Counted from the first letter of the stretch, positions 14,997 to 20,992 are shown. The stretch is 21,290 nucleotides of DNA from JADGGV01 sp035715725 (GCA_035715725.1 DASTKT010000116.1:1-21290), one strand, 5' to 3'. A program made the numbers and translations. The notes: generated by a model not told the origin, from the letters alone.

Positions 14997-15135
14997 ACCC
15001 CCGCACCAGATGCTGCACGAACCGCACGAGCGCCCGCGGGAGGTCGGTCGGATCCTGGATGATCGTGTACCCCGAAGCGCCGAACATGCGGGCGAGGTAC
15101 GCGGAATCCTCCCGGTCGATCGTCACGCAGCCGGC
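14995..15135 (-). pseudogene. Remnant of a NorD-like vWA protein C-terminus
   Basis: On the minus strand the 46 residues before the stop at 14995 read AGCVTIDREDSAYLARMF followed by GASGYTIIQDPTDLPRALVRF. This matches the C-terminal signature of NorD/CbbO-type von Willebrand factor A proteins (VTIDxE..YL.RMFG..GY..I.D...LP). There is no room for the rest of a gene of usually several hundred residues: 48 bases to the right lies the stop of the cupin gene. It appears to be a truncated remnant left by a deletion or rearrangement. The assignment rests on memory of the family signature. Confidence 0.5.
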
Positions 15136-15139
15136 GTGC

Positions 15140-15180
15140 GTGCCGGCGGACCGGACCGCCGGCACGGGCCGCCGGTCCGG
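15140..15180 (-). terminator. Overlapping hairpins after the cupin gene
   Basis: GTGCCGGCGG (15140-15149) pairs with CCGCCGGCAC (15156-15165) around a 6-base loop. A competing hairpin, CCGGACCG (15151-15158) with CGGTCCGG (15173-15180), overlaps it, so only one can form at a time. They sit just past the cupin stop on the minus strand and are likely its terminator. No U-run follows. Confidence 0.6.
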
Positions 15181-15182
15181 AC

Positions 15183-15758
15183 TCAGGCCCCCGGCGCCCC
15201 CGGAAACTTCAGCCCGTGCGCCCGACACAGCTCCGGGATGCTCTCCGGCCGGAACTCGATGGCGTAGCGCGCCGGCATGTCCGAGCGGGCCAGGACGGCG
15301 CCCGGGTGCGGTGCGTTCGTCTCCGCCATCCGCGTCCCCAGCTCGTCGAAGTAGTGCTCGAATCCGGCGGGGGAGATGATCTCGAGGATGCGGCACGGGA
15401 CATCGCCGGCGTTCCAGAACGTGTGCCACTGCCGGCGCGGCTTGAAGACGAGATCGCCGGCCTCGGCGTAGACGACGTCGTCCCCGAGCTGCGCCCCCAT
15501 CCGCCCCTCCAGCACGTAGCTGTACTCGTCCTCCCGCACGTGGCGATGCAGCGGCGCGGCCAGCGTGCGCGGTGGGATCGGGTGCTCGACCAGCGCGAAC
15601 GAGCCCCCCGATTCCGCGCCCCAGACCATGAAGCGCACCCCGAGCGAGCCCAGGTCCACGACCTTCCCGGCGCACGGCCCCACGATCCGTGGGCCGCTCG
15701 AGCCGTCGAACCGGGGGGAGATCGAGTGACGGAACTGGACCGGCCGGCTCGTGCTCAT
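15183..15758 (-). CDS. Cupin-domain protein
   Basis: The 191-residue product is a single-domain cupin. Cupin motif 1 is PLHRHVREDEYSYVLEGRMGAQLGD with His-His-Glu spacing for a metal site (HRH followed by E and later H), and motif 2 is AGDLVFKPRRQWHTFWNAGD with the last ligand His in QWH. FMVWGAESGGSFALVEHP is usual before motif 1. Such proteins include dioxygenases and small-molecule binders; no specific substrate can be named. ATG 15758 was chosen because GGAGGG (15765-15770) is six bases upstream; longer open frames lack this. The gene is divergent from the TetR gene, whose product probably controls it. Confidence 0.88.
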   Translation of the reverse strand: MSTSRPVQFRHSISPRFDGSSGPRIVGPCAGKVVDLGSLGVRFMVWGAESGGSFALVEHPIPPRTLAAPLHRHVREDEYSYVLEGRMGAQLGDDVVYAEAGDLVFKPRRQWHTFWNAGDVPCRILEIISPAGFEHYFDELGTRMAETNAPHPGAVLARSDMPARYAIEFRPESIPELCRAHGLKFPGAPGA

Positions 15759-15808
15759 CGGATTCCCTCCTGGCGGTTCGTCCACCGTCGCGGCGCCGGG
15801 CTGCCGTC

Positions 15809-15828
15809 GCGGGATCCGTCGATCCCGC
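15809..15828. other. Hairpin in the cupin mRNA leader
   Basis: GCGGGATC (15809-15816) and GATCCCGC (15821-15828) form an 8-bp stem with a CGTC loop, about 50 bases upstream of the cupin start on the minus strand. It would be in the ~117-base 5' leader if the predicted promoter is correct. Confidence 0.5.
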
Positions 15829-15881
15829 GCATGCCGGCGTCGCATTTCCAGTAAACATGATCGCTCACTCAATGCGACGGG

Positions 15882-15911
15882 ATGCTACCGAGGGGGTGGG
15901 AGGTTTGTCAA
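15882..15911 (-). promoter_or_regulatory. Promoter of the cupin gene
   Basis: On the minus strand, TTGACA (plus positions 15906-15911) is followed by an 18-base spacer and TAGCAT (15882-15887). The -35 is a perfect consensus. Its -35 overlaps that of the divergent TetR promoter. Confidence 0.7.
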
Positions 15912-15933
15912 GATTTGGCTGAACAGTTAGGTT
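15905..15933 (+). promoter_or_regulatory. Promoter of the TetR gene, probably leaderless
   Basis: TTGTCA (15905-15910), a 17-base spacer and TAGGTT (15928-15933) place the start of transcription about at the A of ATG 15941. No ribosome-binding site precedes that ATG, so the message is probably leaderless. Confidence 0.55.
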
Positions 15934-15942
15934 TAGCCAAAT
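15913..15942. promoter_or_regulatory. Palindromic operator overlapping the TetR start
   Basis: ATTTGGCTGAAC (15913-15924) and GTTTAGCCAAAT (15931-15942) are inverted repeats with a single mismatch and a 6-base centre. The element covers the TetR -10 box and start codon and abuts the shared -35 region, the usual arrangement for a TetR-family operator controlling both divergent genes. Confidence 0.72.
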
Positions 15943-16552
15943 GGGGACGCGAAAGTACGAGCTCAGGCGGCGCGCCGAGCGCCAGGCGGAGACGCGCCGG
16001 CGGATCGTCGAGGCGGTCGTCGCGCTGCATCGGGAGATCGGGCCGGCGCGGACGACGATCACGGCGATTGCCGAGCGTGCCGGCGTCGAGCGCCTCACCG
16101 TGTACCGCCACTTCGGCGACGAGACTGCGCTGTTCGCGGCGTGCTCCGCGCATCACCGGGCGGAGGCGCAGCCGCCGCAGCCGGAGGCCTGGACCGGCGT
16201 GGCCGATCCGGTCGAGCGCCTCCGCGCGGCGCTGCTGGCCTTCTACGGCTACTACGGGCGGGAGGAGGACATGCTCGCCAACATCCAGCGGGACGCGCCG
16301 CGGCTCCCGGCCCTAGAGGCCGTGCTCGCCCCCTCGCGTGAGTTCGTCCAGGGGGTGCGTGAGGGCCTGCTGGCGCAATGGCCCGCGCCGGGCCGGGCAC
16401 GGCCGGAGTTGGCCGCGGCGATCGGGCATGCGCTGCGGTTCGAGACGTGGCAGTCGCTGACGCGAAGCGAGGGGCTCGGCGACGCCGAGGCCGCGGACCT
16501 CATGGTCGGGCTCGCGCGCGTCGCCGCGGCGTCCGCTCCGGGACCCGGCTGA
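15941..16552 (+). CDS. TetR/AcrR-family transcriptional regulator
   Basis: The 203-residue protein begins with the TetR N-terminal helix (RQAETRRRIVEAVVALH) and a helix-turn-helix, TTITAIAERAGVERLTVYRHFGDETALFAAC at about residues 38-68, with the characteristic TVYRHFGD. The C-terminal ligand/dimer domain (from AFYGYYGREEDMLANIQRD) is divergent as usual. The DNA-binding partner is the palindrome at 15913-15942, which overlaps its own start, indicating autorepression. The divergent cupin gene is the likely target, so the ligand may be the cupin enzyme's substrate or product. The start is ATG 15941; GGACG after it is not a ribosome-binding site, and leaderless translation is likely. Confidence 0.9.
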   Translation: MGTRKYELRRRAERQAETRRRIVEAVVALHREIGPARTTITAIAERAGVERLTVYRHFGDETALFAACSAHHRAEAQPPQPEAWTGVADPVERLRAALLAFYGYYGREEDMLANIQRDAPRLPALEAVLAPSREFVQGVREGLLAQWPAPGRARPELAAAIGHALRFETWQSLTRSEGLGDAEAADLMVGLARVAAASAPGPG

Positions 16553-16669
16553 GCAGTTCGGGCGGGACGCTCGAGCCGATTCTGCTCGGCGGCGACCGAC
16601 TCCCACCGAGGACCTGGCTGGCGCCGTTCTGCTTCCGCCCGCGAGCCGCGGCGACGAAGCGAGCCCGGC

Positions 16670-17956
16670 CTATCCCTCGCCCGTCGGATCCTTCCCCCGC
16701 AGCTCCCCCGTGAGCCTCGCCGCCTTGGTCAGCAGATAGTCCCTCTCCGGGATGCTCGTCGTCCGCTCCGCGGCGGCGCGATAGTGCGCGATGGCGCGAT
16801 CGCGGTGGCCGGCGCGCTCGAAGAGGTGCCCGCGGACGGCGTCGAGACGATAGTGCCCGCGCATCCGCGCGTCGCCGTCGAGCGCGTCCAGCAGCTCGAG
16901 CCCGACGGCCGGGCCGTGCACCATCGCGGCGGCGATCGCGCGGTTGAGCGTGACCATCGGGTTCTCTGACATCCGCTCGAGCAGGCCGTACAGCGCGAGG
17001 ATCTGCGGCCAGTCGGTGTCCTCTGCGCGTGCGGCCTCGTCGTGGACGGCGGCGATCGCGGCCTGGAGCCGATACGCGCCGACCCGTCCCGTCGGGAGCG
17101 CGGCCGAGACGAGCGCGATCCCCTCCGCGATCAGCCTCTGGTCCCAGAGCGTCCTGTCCTGCTCGTCGAGCGGGATCAGCTCGCCGTGCGGGCCGGTCCG
17201 TGCGGCGCGGCGCGCATCCGTGAGGAGCATGAGCGCGAGCAGTCCGGTGACCTCGGCGTCGTCGGGGAGCAGGCCATGGAGGGTGCGGGTCAGCCGGATC
17301 GCCTCGTTGGAGAGATCGGTGCGGTGCAGCTCCGGACCGACGCTGCTCGTGTACCCCTCGCTGAACATCAGGTAGAGGATGTGGAGCACGGCGCGCAGCC
17401 GCTCGGCGCGCTCCGCGTCGGTAGGCATGCTGAACGGAACGTTCGAGGCCTTGATGCTCTGCTTGGCCCGGCTGATCCGCTGCGCCATCGTCGCCTCGGG
17501 GACGAGGAACGCGTTGGCGATCTCGGCGGTCGTCAGGCCGCCGACGGCGCGGAGCGTGAGCGCGATGGCGGATGCCGGCGTGAGCGCGGGATGACAGCAC
17601 ATGAAGAGCAGGACGAGCGCGTCGTCGCGGTCCACGCCGACGTCGCCCTCGGGCGGGGGCACGAACGCCCACTCGGCCCACACCTCGCTCGCGACGGCGT
17701 CCTCGCGGCGGCGCCTGGCCAGCTCGCTGCGCAGCCGATCGGTGATGCGCCGGATGGCGACGTGGTACAGCCAGCCGCGCGGGTTGGCGGGAATGCCCTG
17801 CGCGGGCCACTGCGTCGCCGCCGCGATGAGCGCCTCCTGCACGGCGTCCTCCGCGTCCGCGAAGTCGACGTGGCGGCGGGCGACCGCGCCGAGCACCTGC
17901 GGCGCGAGCTCGCGCAGCAGGTGCCCGACGGCGGTGTCCGGGGGCTCCGGGGTCAC
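16670..17956 (-). CDS. ECF42-type RNA polymerase sigma factor with TPR-like tail
   Basis: The N-terminal ~180 residues carry sigma region 2 (DAEDAVQEALIAAATQWP and NPRGWLYHVAIRRITDRLR) and region 4 (AIALTLRAVGGLTTAEIA, AFLVPEATMAQRISRAKQSI). A long C-terminal extension contains the ECF42-type sequence (LYLMFSEGYTSS, DLSNEAIRLTRTLHGLLPDDAEVTGLLALMLL) and TPR-like helices to residue 428 (RGHLFERAGHRDRAIAHYRAA). ECF42 sigma factors lack a classical anti-sigma factor; the C-terminal domain is thought to be regulatory, and they are linked to DGPF/YCII proteins. The GTG start overlaps the upstream DGPF gene stop as GTGA. ATG-free start and coupling fit that pairing. Confidence 0.9.
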   Translation of the reverse strand: MTPEPPDTAVGHLLRELAPQVLGAVARRHVDFADAEDAVQEALIAAATQWPAQGIPANPRGWLYHVAIRRITDRLRSELARRRREDAVASEVWAEWAFVPPPEGDVGVDRDDALVLLFMCCHPALTPASAIALTLRAVGGLTTAEIANAFLVPEATMAQRISRAKQSIKASNVPFSMPTDAERAERLRAVLHILYLMFSEGYTSSVGPELHRTDLSNEAIRLTRTLHGLLPDDAEVTGLLALMLLTDARRAARTGPHGELIPLDEQDRTLWDQRLIAEGIALVSAALPTGRVGAYRLQAAIAAVHDEAARAEDTDWPQILALYGLLERMSENPMVTLNRAIAAAMVHGPAVGLELLDALDGDARMRGHYRLDAVRGHLFERAGHRDRAIAHYRAAAERTTSIPERDYLLTKAARLTGELRGKDPTGEG

Positions 17957-18351
17957 ACGTCCACGGGGGGCGCGCTCATCACCTGGCGCACCTCGATCGG
18001 GATGATCAGCGGGACGCCGCCCGGCCCGGGCGCCGCCGAGGCCTTCGCCGCGATCTCGTAGGCCCGTTCCGGCCCGTCGACGTCGACGATCCAGTAGCCG
18101 GCGAGGAACTCCTTCGCCTCGGGGAACGGCCCGTCGGTGACCGCCGGCACGCCGTTCTTCCCCGCGCGCACCACTCGAGCCTCGCCCGGCGCGGCCAGCC
18201 CCTCGGCGCCCACCAGCTCGCCGGACTCGGTGAGCTCCCGGTTGAGGTCGTGCATGAAGGCGATGTGGGCCTTGAAGTCCTCCGGCTTCCAGTCGCCGAC
18301 CTGGTACTCACCGGTCCCGCGCGGGGCGTGCATCATCAGCATGTACTTCAT
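17953..18351 (-). CDS. YCII-related DGPF-domain protein
   Basis: The 132-residue protein has the YCII/DGPF fold: MKYMLMMHAP start, then VTDGPFPEAKEFLAGYWIVDV with D73-G-P-F76, the signature of the family, then the C-terminal IEVRQVM strand. DGPF proteins accompany ECF42 sigma factors and are often their regulated targets; biochemical function is unknown. ATG 18351 is preceded by AGGAG at seven bases on the minus strand. It overlaps the sigma-factor gene by four bases and is first in the pair. I did not find a convincing ECF-type promoter upstream of it by eye. Confidence 0.9.
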   Translation of the reverse strand: MKYMLMMHAPRGTGEYQVGDWKPEDFKAHIAFMHDLNRELTESGELVGAEGLAAPGEARVVRAGKNGVPAVTDGPFPEAKEFLAGYWIVDVDGPERAYEIAAKASAAPGPGGVPLIIPIEVRQVMSAPPVDV

Positions 18352-18674
18352 CGTTCGTCTCCTCTCGGTTGGGCGCCGCGGCCGGCGCTCGCGTCGGCGC
18401 CGGTTCGGGCGCTTGCATGGAGAAGTCGGAGCCGGCGGCGGGTTCTCTACATCCGGGTGGAACGCCGTGGGAAGCTAGCGGTCCCGTCCCAGGGCGGGGA
18501 GGTCTCGGCGACCGGCCGAGCCCCGCCGAGCGCACCCGGACCCGCGCGGCGGTCCGGAGGCGGCGGCGCTCGGGTGCAGCCGGAGAGCTGCCCGGCCGGG
18601 TGACACGACGGGACCCCGCAAATCGTTATCTTGAAAGCGTGTACGTTGGAAATCACCTGGGCCGGAGCCGGAGC
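18352..18674. other. Divergent intergenic region
   Basis: This 323-base gap between the DGPF gene (-) and the hypothetical gene at 18675 (+) contains GC-rich self-complementary sequence near 18374-18402 (GGCGCCGCGGCCGGCGC and GTCGGCGCC) and a -10 candidate at 18627. The open frames crossing it encode Arg/Gly/Pro-rich, unconvincing sequence. Confidence 0.5.
18627..18632 (+). promoter_or_regulatory. -10 box candidate
   Basis: TATCTT at 18627-18632 in an AT-richer stretch (AAATCGTTATCTTGAAAG) matches the -10 of the cold-shock gene. No good -35 was found at 16-18 bases; GTGACA at 18600-18605 is 21 bases away. It would serve the gene starting at 18675. Confidence 0.4.
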
Positions 18675-19097
18675 ATGTCGCAGGGCGGACCTGAAGGCGG
18701 GTTCAGCACCCACCTCGAGCGCGTCGTATGGAAGCCGATCACGTGGGACCCCGAGTCGCCGGAGCAGCTCTCGGGCGGCGTGCCGGTCCCGAGGCCGGAG
18801 AGCTGGCTCGTGCCGCTGCGCGGGACGCTCGAGGACTTCCGCGCCGGCCGCACGGGCGCGTGGTACTTCCGGGCGTGGCCGTACGGACCGAAGATCGAGC
18901 TGTTCCGGATCGCGGCGGGGGAGGACCGCACCATGGAGCCGATCGCCGAGTTCGCCGCCGACCAGATCCCCGCGATCGTCGACGCGCTCCTGTACGTGCA
19001 CCGCCGCACGCGCGAGCACGACTACGACGGGCCGGACGCCGGGCTTCCGCCGGTCCGGGACCACGAGGGCGACGGCGGGCCCGACGCGACCGCCTGA
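18675..19097 (+). CDS. Hypothetical protein
   Basis: The 140-residue protein is hydrophilic with no signal peptide. The central part reads LERVVWKPITWDPESPEQL, SWLVPLRGTLEDFRAGRTGAW, YFRAWPYGPKIELFRIAAG and ADQIPAIVDALLYVHRRTREHDYDG, which looks like a compact alpha/beta domain; the C-terminus is a disordered Asp/Gly tail. ATG 18675 is preceded by GGAG (18664-18667). A GTG at 18639 is in frame and would add 12 residues, directly after the -10 box. I recognise no family. Bases just after its stop contain a small duplication and a frame-broken coding stretch. Confidence 0.65.
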   Translation: MSQGGPEGGFSTHLERVVWKPITWDPESPEQLSGGVPVPRPESWLVPLRGTLEDFRAGRTGAWYFRAWPYGPKIELFRIAAGEDRTMEPIAEFAADQIPAIVDALLYVHRRTREHDYDGPDAGLPPVRDHEGDGGPDATA

Positions 19098-19110
19098 TGC
19101 GACCTGGTGA

Positions 19111-19302
19111 TGCGACTTCCTGGCCCGGCTGCGCGGCAGCGAGGAGTTCCTCCGCCTCCTCGACCGGGGCAGCATGGTGGTCGAGAACCTCGGCGCCGTC
19201 GCCGGCTCCGCCGACGATCCGCTCCAGCAGCGCTTCCGGGTCTTCGGCGAGCTGGCGGGCGAGCTGGCCGGCGGCGGACCGCAGGCGACGTCGGGCCCGT
19301 AG
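19111..19302 (+). pseudogene. Coding-like fragment without a start
   Basis: The frame from a stop at 19108 to a stop at 19300-19302 encodes CDFLARLRGSEEFLRLLDRG then SMVVENLGAVAGSADDPLQQ and RFRVFGELAGELAG, a balanced amphipathic sequence unlike the Arg/Pro-rich shadows nearby. There is no start with a ribosome-binding site; the only ATG in frame is at 19174. Just upstream, TGATGCGAC is duplicated (near 19095 and 19108), and an insertion there may have put the true start, ATG 19097 or 19109, out of frame. It may be a frameshifted small gene or a remnant. Confidence 0.4.
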
Positions 19303-19385
19303 CGCCCACCGTAACATGTGATGCGGCACAGGTTTCGCGTTGCCGGCCGGGGCGATTTGACTCTCACCCCGAAGCGGGAGGACTC

Positions 19386-19622
19386 ATGGCCGACGTGAAC
19401 CGCTCTACCGAGGGGCAGGACCGCGACCGCGCGCAGCGCCGCGACGTAGCCAGCACACCGGACCGGATGCCGGGCCGCGAGGCGGGCACCCAGGACGACC
19501 TCGGCGCAAGGCCGCGGCAGGGCGCCGGCACCCAGCGCGAGACCCGCGAGGCGAGTCCGTCCAGGAGCGGCTCGGCGGACGACGACACGATCACCTTCGT
19601 TCCCGACACCGGCTCGGAGTAA
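19386..19622 (+). CDS. Small disordered hydrophilic protein
   Basis: The 78-residue product is almost entirely charged and polar (Arg, Asp, Gln, Gly, Ser, Thr), with no hydrophobic core; it should be intrinsically disordered. Two GTQ-containing units (REAGTQDDLGARPRQ and QGAGTQRETREASPS) suggest an internal repeat. The ATG follows GGGAGG (19376-19381) by four bases, so it is very likely translated. Disordered hydrophilic proteins of this size are often stress-related, which would fit the cold-shock neighbours, but this is inference only. Confidence 0.65.
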   Translation: MADVNRSTEGQDRDRAQRRDVASTPDRMPGREAGTQDDLGARPRQGAGTQRETREASPSRSGSADDDTITFVPDTGSE

Positions 19623-19697
19623 GCGGTCGGCTCGGCCGCGCGGCCGCCGCCGCGGCGCGTTCGCGGGTCCCACGTTCGCCGGGCACTGCGCGCGCTA

Positions 19698-19726
19698 TTG
19701 CGTTTCGGCGGTGTCGCGACTATCTT
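19698..19726 (+). promoter_or_regulatory. Promoter of the cold-shock gene
   Basis: TTGCGT (19698-19703), a 17-base spacer and TATCTT (19721-19726) are well placed, with start near 19733. The region is less GC-rich than its flanks. Confidence 0.6.
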
Positions 19727-19732
19727 TATAGT

Positions 19733-19927
19733 CTGCGTGAGACCACGCGCGGGCCGCTCCGCGGCCGCGCGGCCAGAACGAACGGACTGGGCGCTCTCGA
19801 CCTGGTCCGTTTCTTCGTGCGGGTCCCGCGCGGGACCGGCGGCGAATCGCGCCGCCACGCGAGATGATGGATTGGTACGGAGATACCGGACCTCGACGTC
19901 ATCCCAGCACCAAACGAGGAGTACGGT
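19733..19927 (+). promoter_or_regulatory. Long structured 5' leader of the cold-shock gene
   Basis: About 195 bases separate the predicted start of transcription from ATG 19928. They contain GGCCGC-TCC-GCGGCC (19752-19766), the 16-bp palindrome 19822-19837, and a small hairpin GTACG-GTATG-CGTAC (19921-19935) that puts the ATG in its loop. Long structured leaders that change shape in the cold are known for cspA-type mRNAs. The rest of the 305-base gap (19623-19697) shows only GC-rich palindromic sequence. Confidence 0.5.
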
Positions 19928-20137
19928 ATGCGTACCACGGGCACCGTGAAGTGGTTCAACGACAGCAAGGGCTTCGGCTTCATCACGCCGGAGGACGGCT
20001 CGAAGGACTGCTTCGTCCATCATTCCGCGATCCAGGGCAGCGGCTTCAAGACGCTGGCCGAGGGCGAGCGGGTGGAGTTCGACGTCGTGCAGGGCCAGAA
20101 GGGGCCGGCGGCGGAGAACGTCACGCGCGTGCGTTAA
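19928..20137 (+). CDS. csp: Cold-shock protein (CspA family)
   Basis: The 69-residue protein is a single cold-shock domain, an OB-fold that binds single-stranded RNA and DNA and melts secondary structure. RNP1 is K14-G-F-G-F-I, and RNP2 is C-F-V-H-H-S (28-33), with cysteine in place of the usual valine. TGTVKWFNDSKGFGFI at the N-terminus is typical, and the length is normal. The ribosome-binding site GAGGAG at 19916-19921 is well placed. It is transcribed alone from a predicted promoter at 19698 and is followed by a very strong terminator shared with the convergent infA pair. Which csp paralogue it is cannot be told. Confidence 0.97.
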   Translation: MRTTGTVKWFNDSKGFGFITPEDGSKDCFVHHSAIQGSGFKTLAEGERVEFDVVQGQKGPAAENVTRVR

Positions 20138-20161
20138 GCGGCGCGGCCCGCCCGGGCCGAT

Positions 20162-20217
20162 CCGGAAAAAGGGAAAGCCCAACCTCGTCACCGGGGTTGG
20201 GCTTTCCCTTTTTCCGG
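20162..20217. terminator. Bidirectional 23-bp terminator stem
   Basis: Bases 20162-20184 and 20195-20217 are perfectly complementary over 23 bp, with a 10-base loop. The stem begins CCGGAAAAAGGG on the left and ends CCCTTTTTCCGG on the right, so each strand reads A-run, G/C core, then U-run. It lies 25 bases after the csp stop and 17 bases after the minus-strand gene's stop. It should terminate both. Confidence 0.92.
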
Positions 20218-20233
20218 GCGATGGTCGTGGCGG

Positions 20234-20551
20234 CTACAGCCCCGTGGCGGGGGCGGGCGTCGGCGGCGGCGCCGGGGCCCGCTCGGCGCGGTCCGGCGGC
20301 ACGAGGACGTTGGAGGAGGCCGCGAAGAAGGGCGGGGCCGCCTGGTCGGTGAGGCGCAGCTCGAGGAGCCGGACGCCGGCTCCGGTCCAGCCGAGGACGC
20401 GGACGACCTCGGCCATCCCCTCGGCGCAGAAGACGCGATCTCCGGCGGAGAAGTGGCGGCCGGCGCCGGGCTCCCACCCGGGACATGCGCACGGGTCGAC
20501 GCGCAGCGTCTCCGCGCGGATGCGTCGGCTCGAGTGGTTGGGCGTGCTCAT
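20234..20551 (-). CDS. Small Cys-containing protein, partner of infA
   Basis: This 105-residue protein was not recognised. A Cys-rich segment DPCACPGWEPGAG (19-31) and another Cys at 42 (DRVFCAEGMAEVVRVLG) could bind metal. Residues 35-68 look like a small SH3-like beta-barrel: SAGDRVFCAEGMAEVVRVL, then VRLLELRL. The C-terminus is a Pro/Ala-rich tail. The start lies one base after the infA stop, and its GGAGG (20556-20560) is inside infA's last codons, so the two are tightly coupled. A role with translation or cold adaptation is inferred only from this linkage. Confidence 0.72.
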   Translation of the reverse strand: MSTPNHSSRRIRAETLRVDPCACPGWEPGAGRHFSAGDRVFCAEGMAEVVRVLGWTGAGVRLLELRLTDQAAPPFFAASSNVLVPPDRAERAPAPPPTPAPATGL

Positions 20552-20552
20552 C

Positions 20553-20813
20553 CTACCTCCGGCGCGGGCGCGGGCGCGGGGCCGGACCATCGCCGGCTTT
20601 GTGCCGGAACGTGATGCGTCCGCGGGAGAGGTCGTACGGTGAGAGCTCGAGCGTGACGCGATCCCCGACCAGGACGCGGATCTTGAACTTCGACATCTTC
20701 CCGGTGGCGTAGGCGAGCACGGTGTGGCCGTTCTCGAGGAGGACCCGGTAGTTGCGGTCGGGCAGCACCTCGCTGACGGTCCCCTCCACCTGAATAGATT
20801 CCTGCTTGGCCAT
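20553..20813 (-). CDS. infA: Translation initiation factor IF-1, C-terminally extended
   Basis: The first 72 residues are a full IF-1: MAKQESIQVEGTVSEVLP, then RVLLENGHTVLAYATGKMSK, then IRVLVGDRVTLELSPYDL and RGRITFRHK. IF-1 is an S1/OB-fold protein that sits in the ribosomal A site during initiation. Unlike the standard ~72 residues, it carries a 14-residue basic/proline tail (AGDGPAPRPRPRRR), which could bind RNA. infA usually lies in the ribosomal-protein cluster; this copy is outside it and so is probably a second paralogue. ATG 20813 has GGAG upstream at a slightly long distance. A longer frame back to 20933 is non-coding by appearance. Confidence 0.93.
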   Translation of the reverse strand: MAKQESIQVEGTVSEVLPDRNYRVLLENGHTVLAYATGKMSKFKIRVLVGDRVTLELSPYDLSRGRITFRHKAGDGPAPRPRPRRR

Positions 20814-20918
20814 CTCGCTGCTCCGCTCCGGCGACGTCGCCTGAAAAAGAAGCACCCGCGAGGCGCACTGCGGGAGTGCACGCCGCGGGTGATGAGGACG
20901 GGAATTCAGCCCGTCATA
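20814..20918 (-). promoter_or_regulatory. infA leader with two hairpins
   Basis: Reading leftward, a first hairpin pairs 20897-20902 with 20910-20915 (GACGGG/CCCGTC). The second pairs 20853-20860 with 20884-20891 (CACCCGCG/CGCGGGTG) and encloses GCACT/AGTGC (20865-20869, 20875-20879). A TATGAC on the minus strand (20913-20918) may be the -10 box, though no -35 was found. No other gene is read into this leader from the right. Confidence 0.45.
20844..20891 (-). terminator. Terminator-like hairpin in the infA leader
   Basis: The stem CACCCGCG/CGCGGGTG (20853-20860, 20884-20891) with its inner helix is followed on the minus strand by CTTCTTTTTC (20843-20852), a clear U-run. It looks like an intrinsic terminator or attenuator about 30-75 bases before the infA start. 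Confidence 0.6.
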
Positions 20919-20992
20919 CCCCAAAGCTACCATGAATTGCCGCCGGGCTCCAGGGAGACGGCTGCGGGCGCCCGCGCGGCGGCCGCCGGCCG

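Noticed and set aside
16553..16669. Region between TetR and sigma-factor genes
   Set aside because: Only weak 5-bp stems (for example CGAGC/GCTCG near 16571) were seen; not enough to call a terminator.
20553..20933. Upstream-extended IF-1 starting at 20933
   Set aside because: The extra 40 residues lack any IF-1 similarity and lie over the predicted hairpins; ATG 20813 begins with the classic MAK start.
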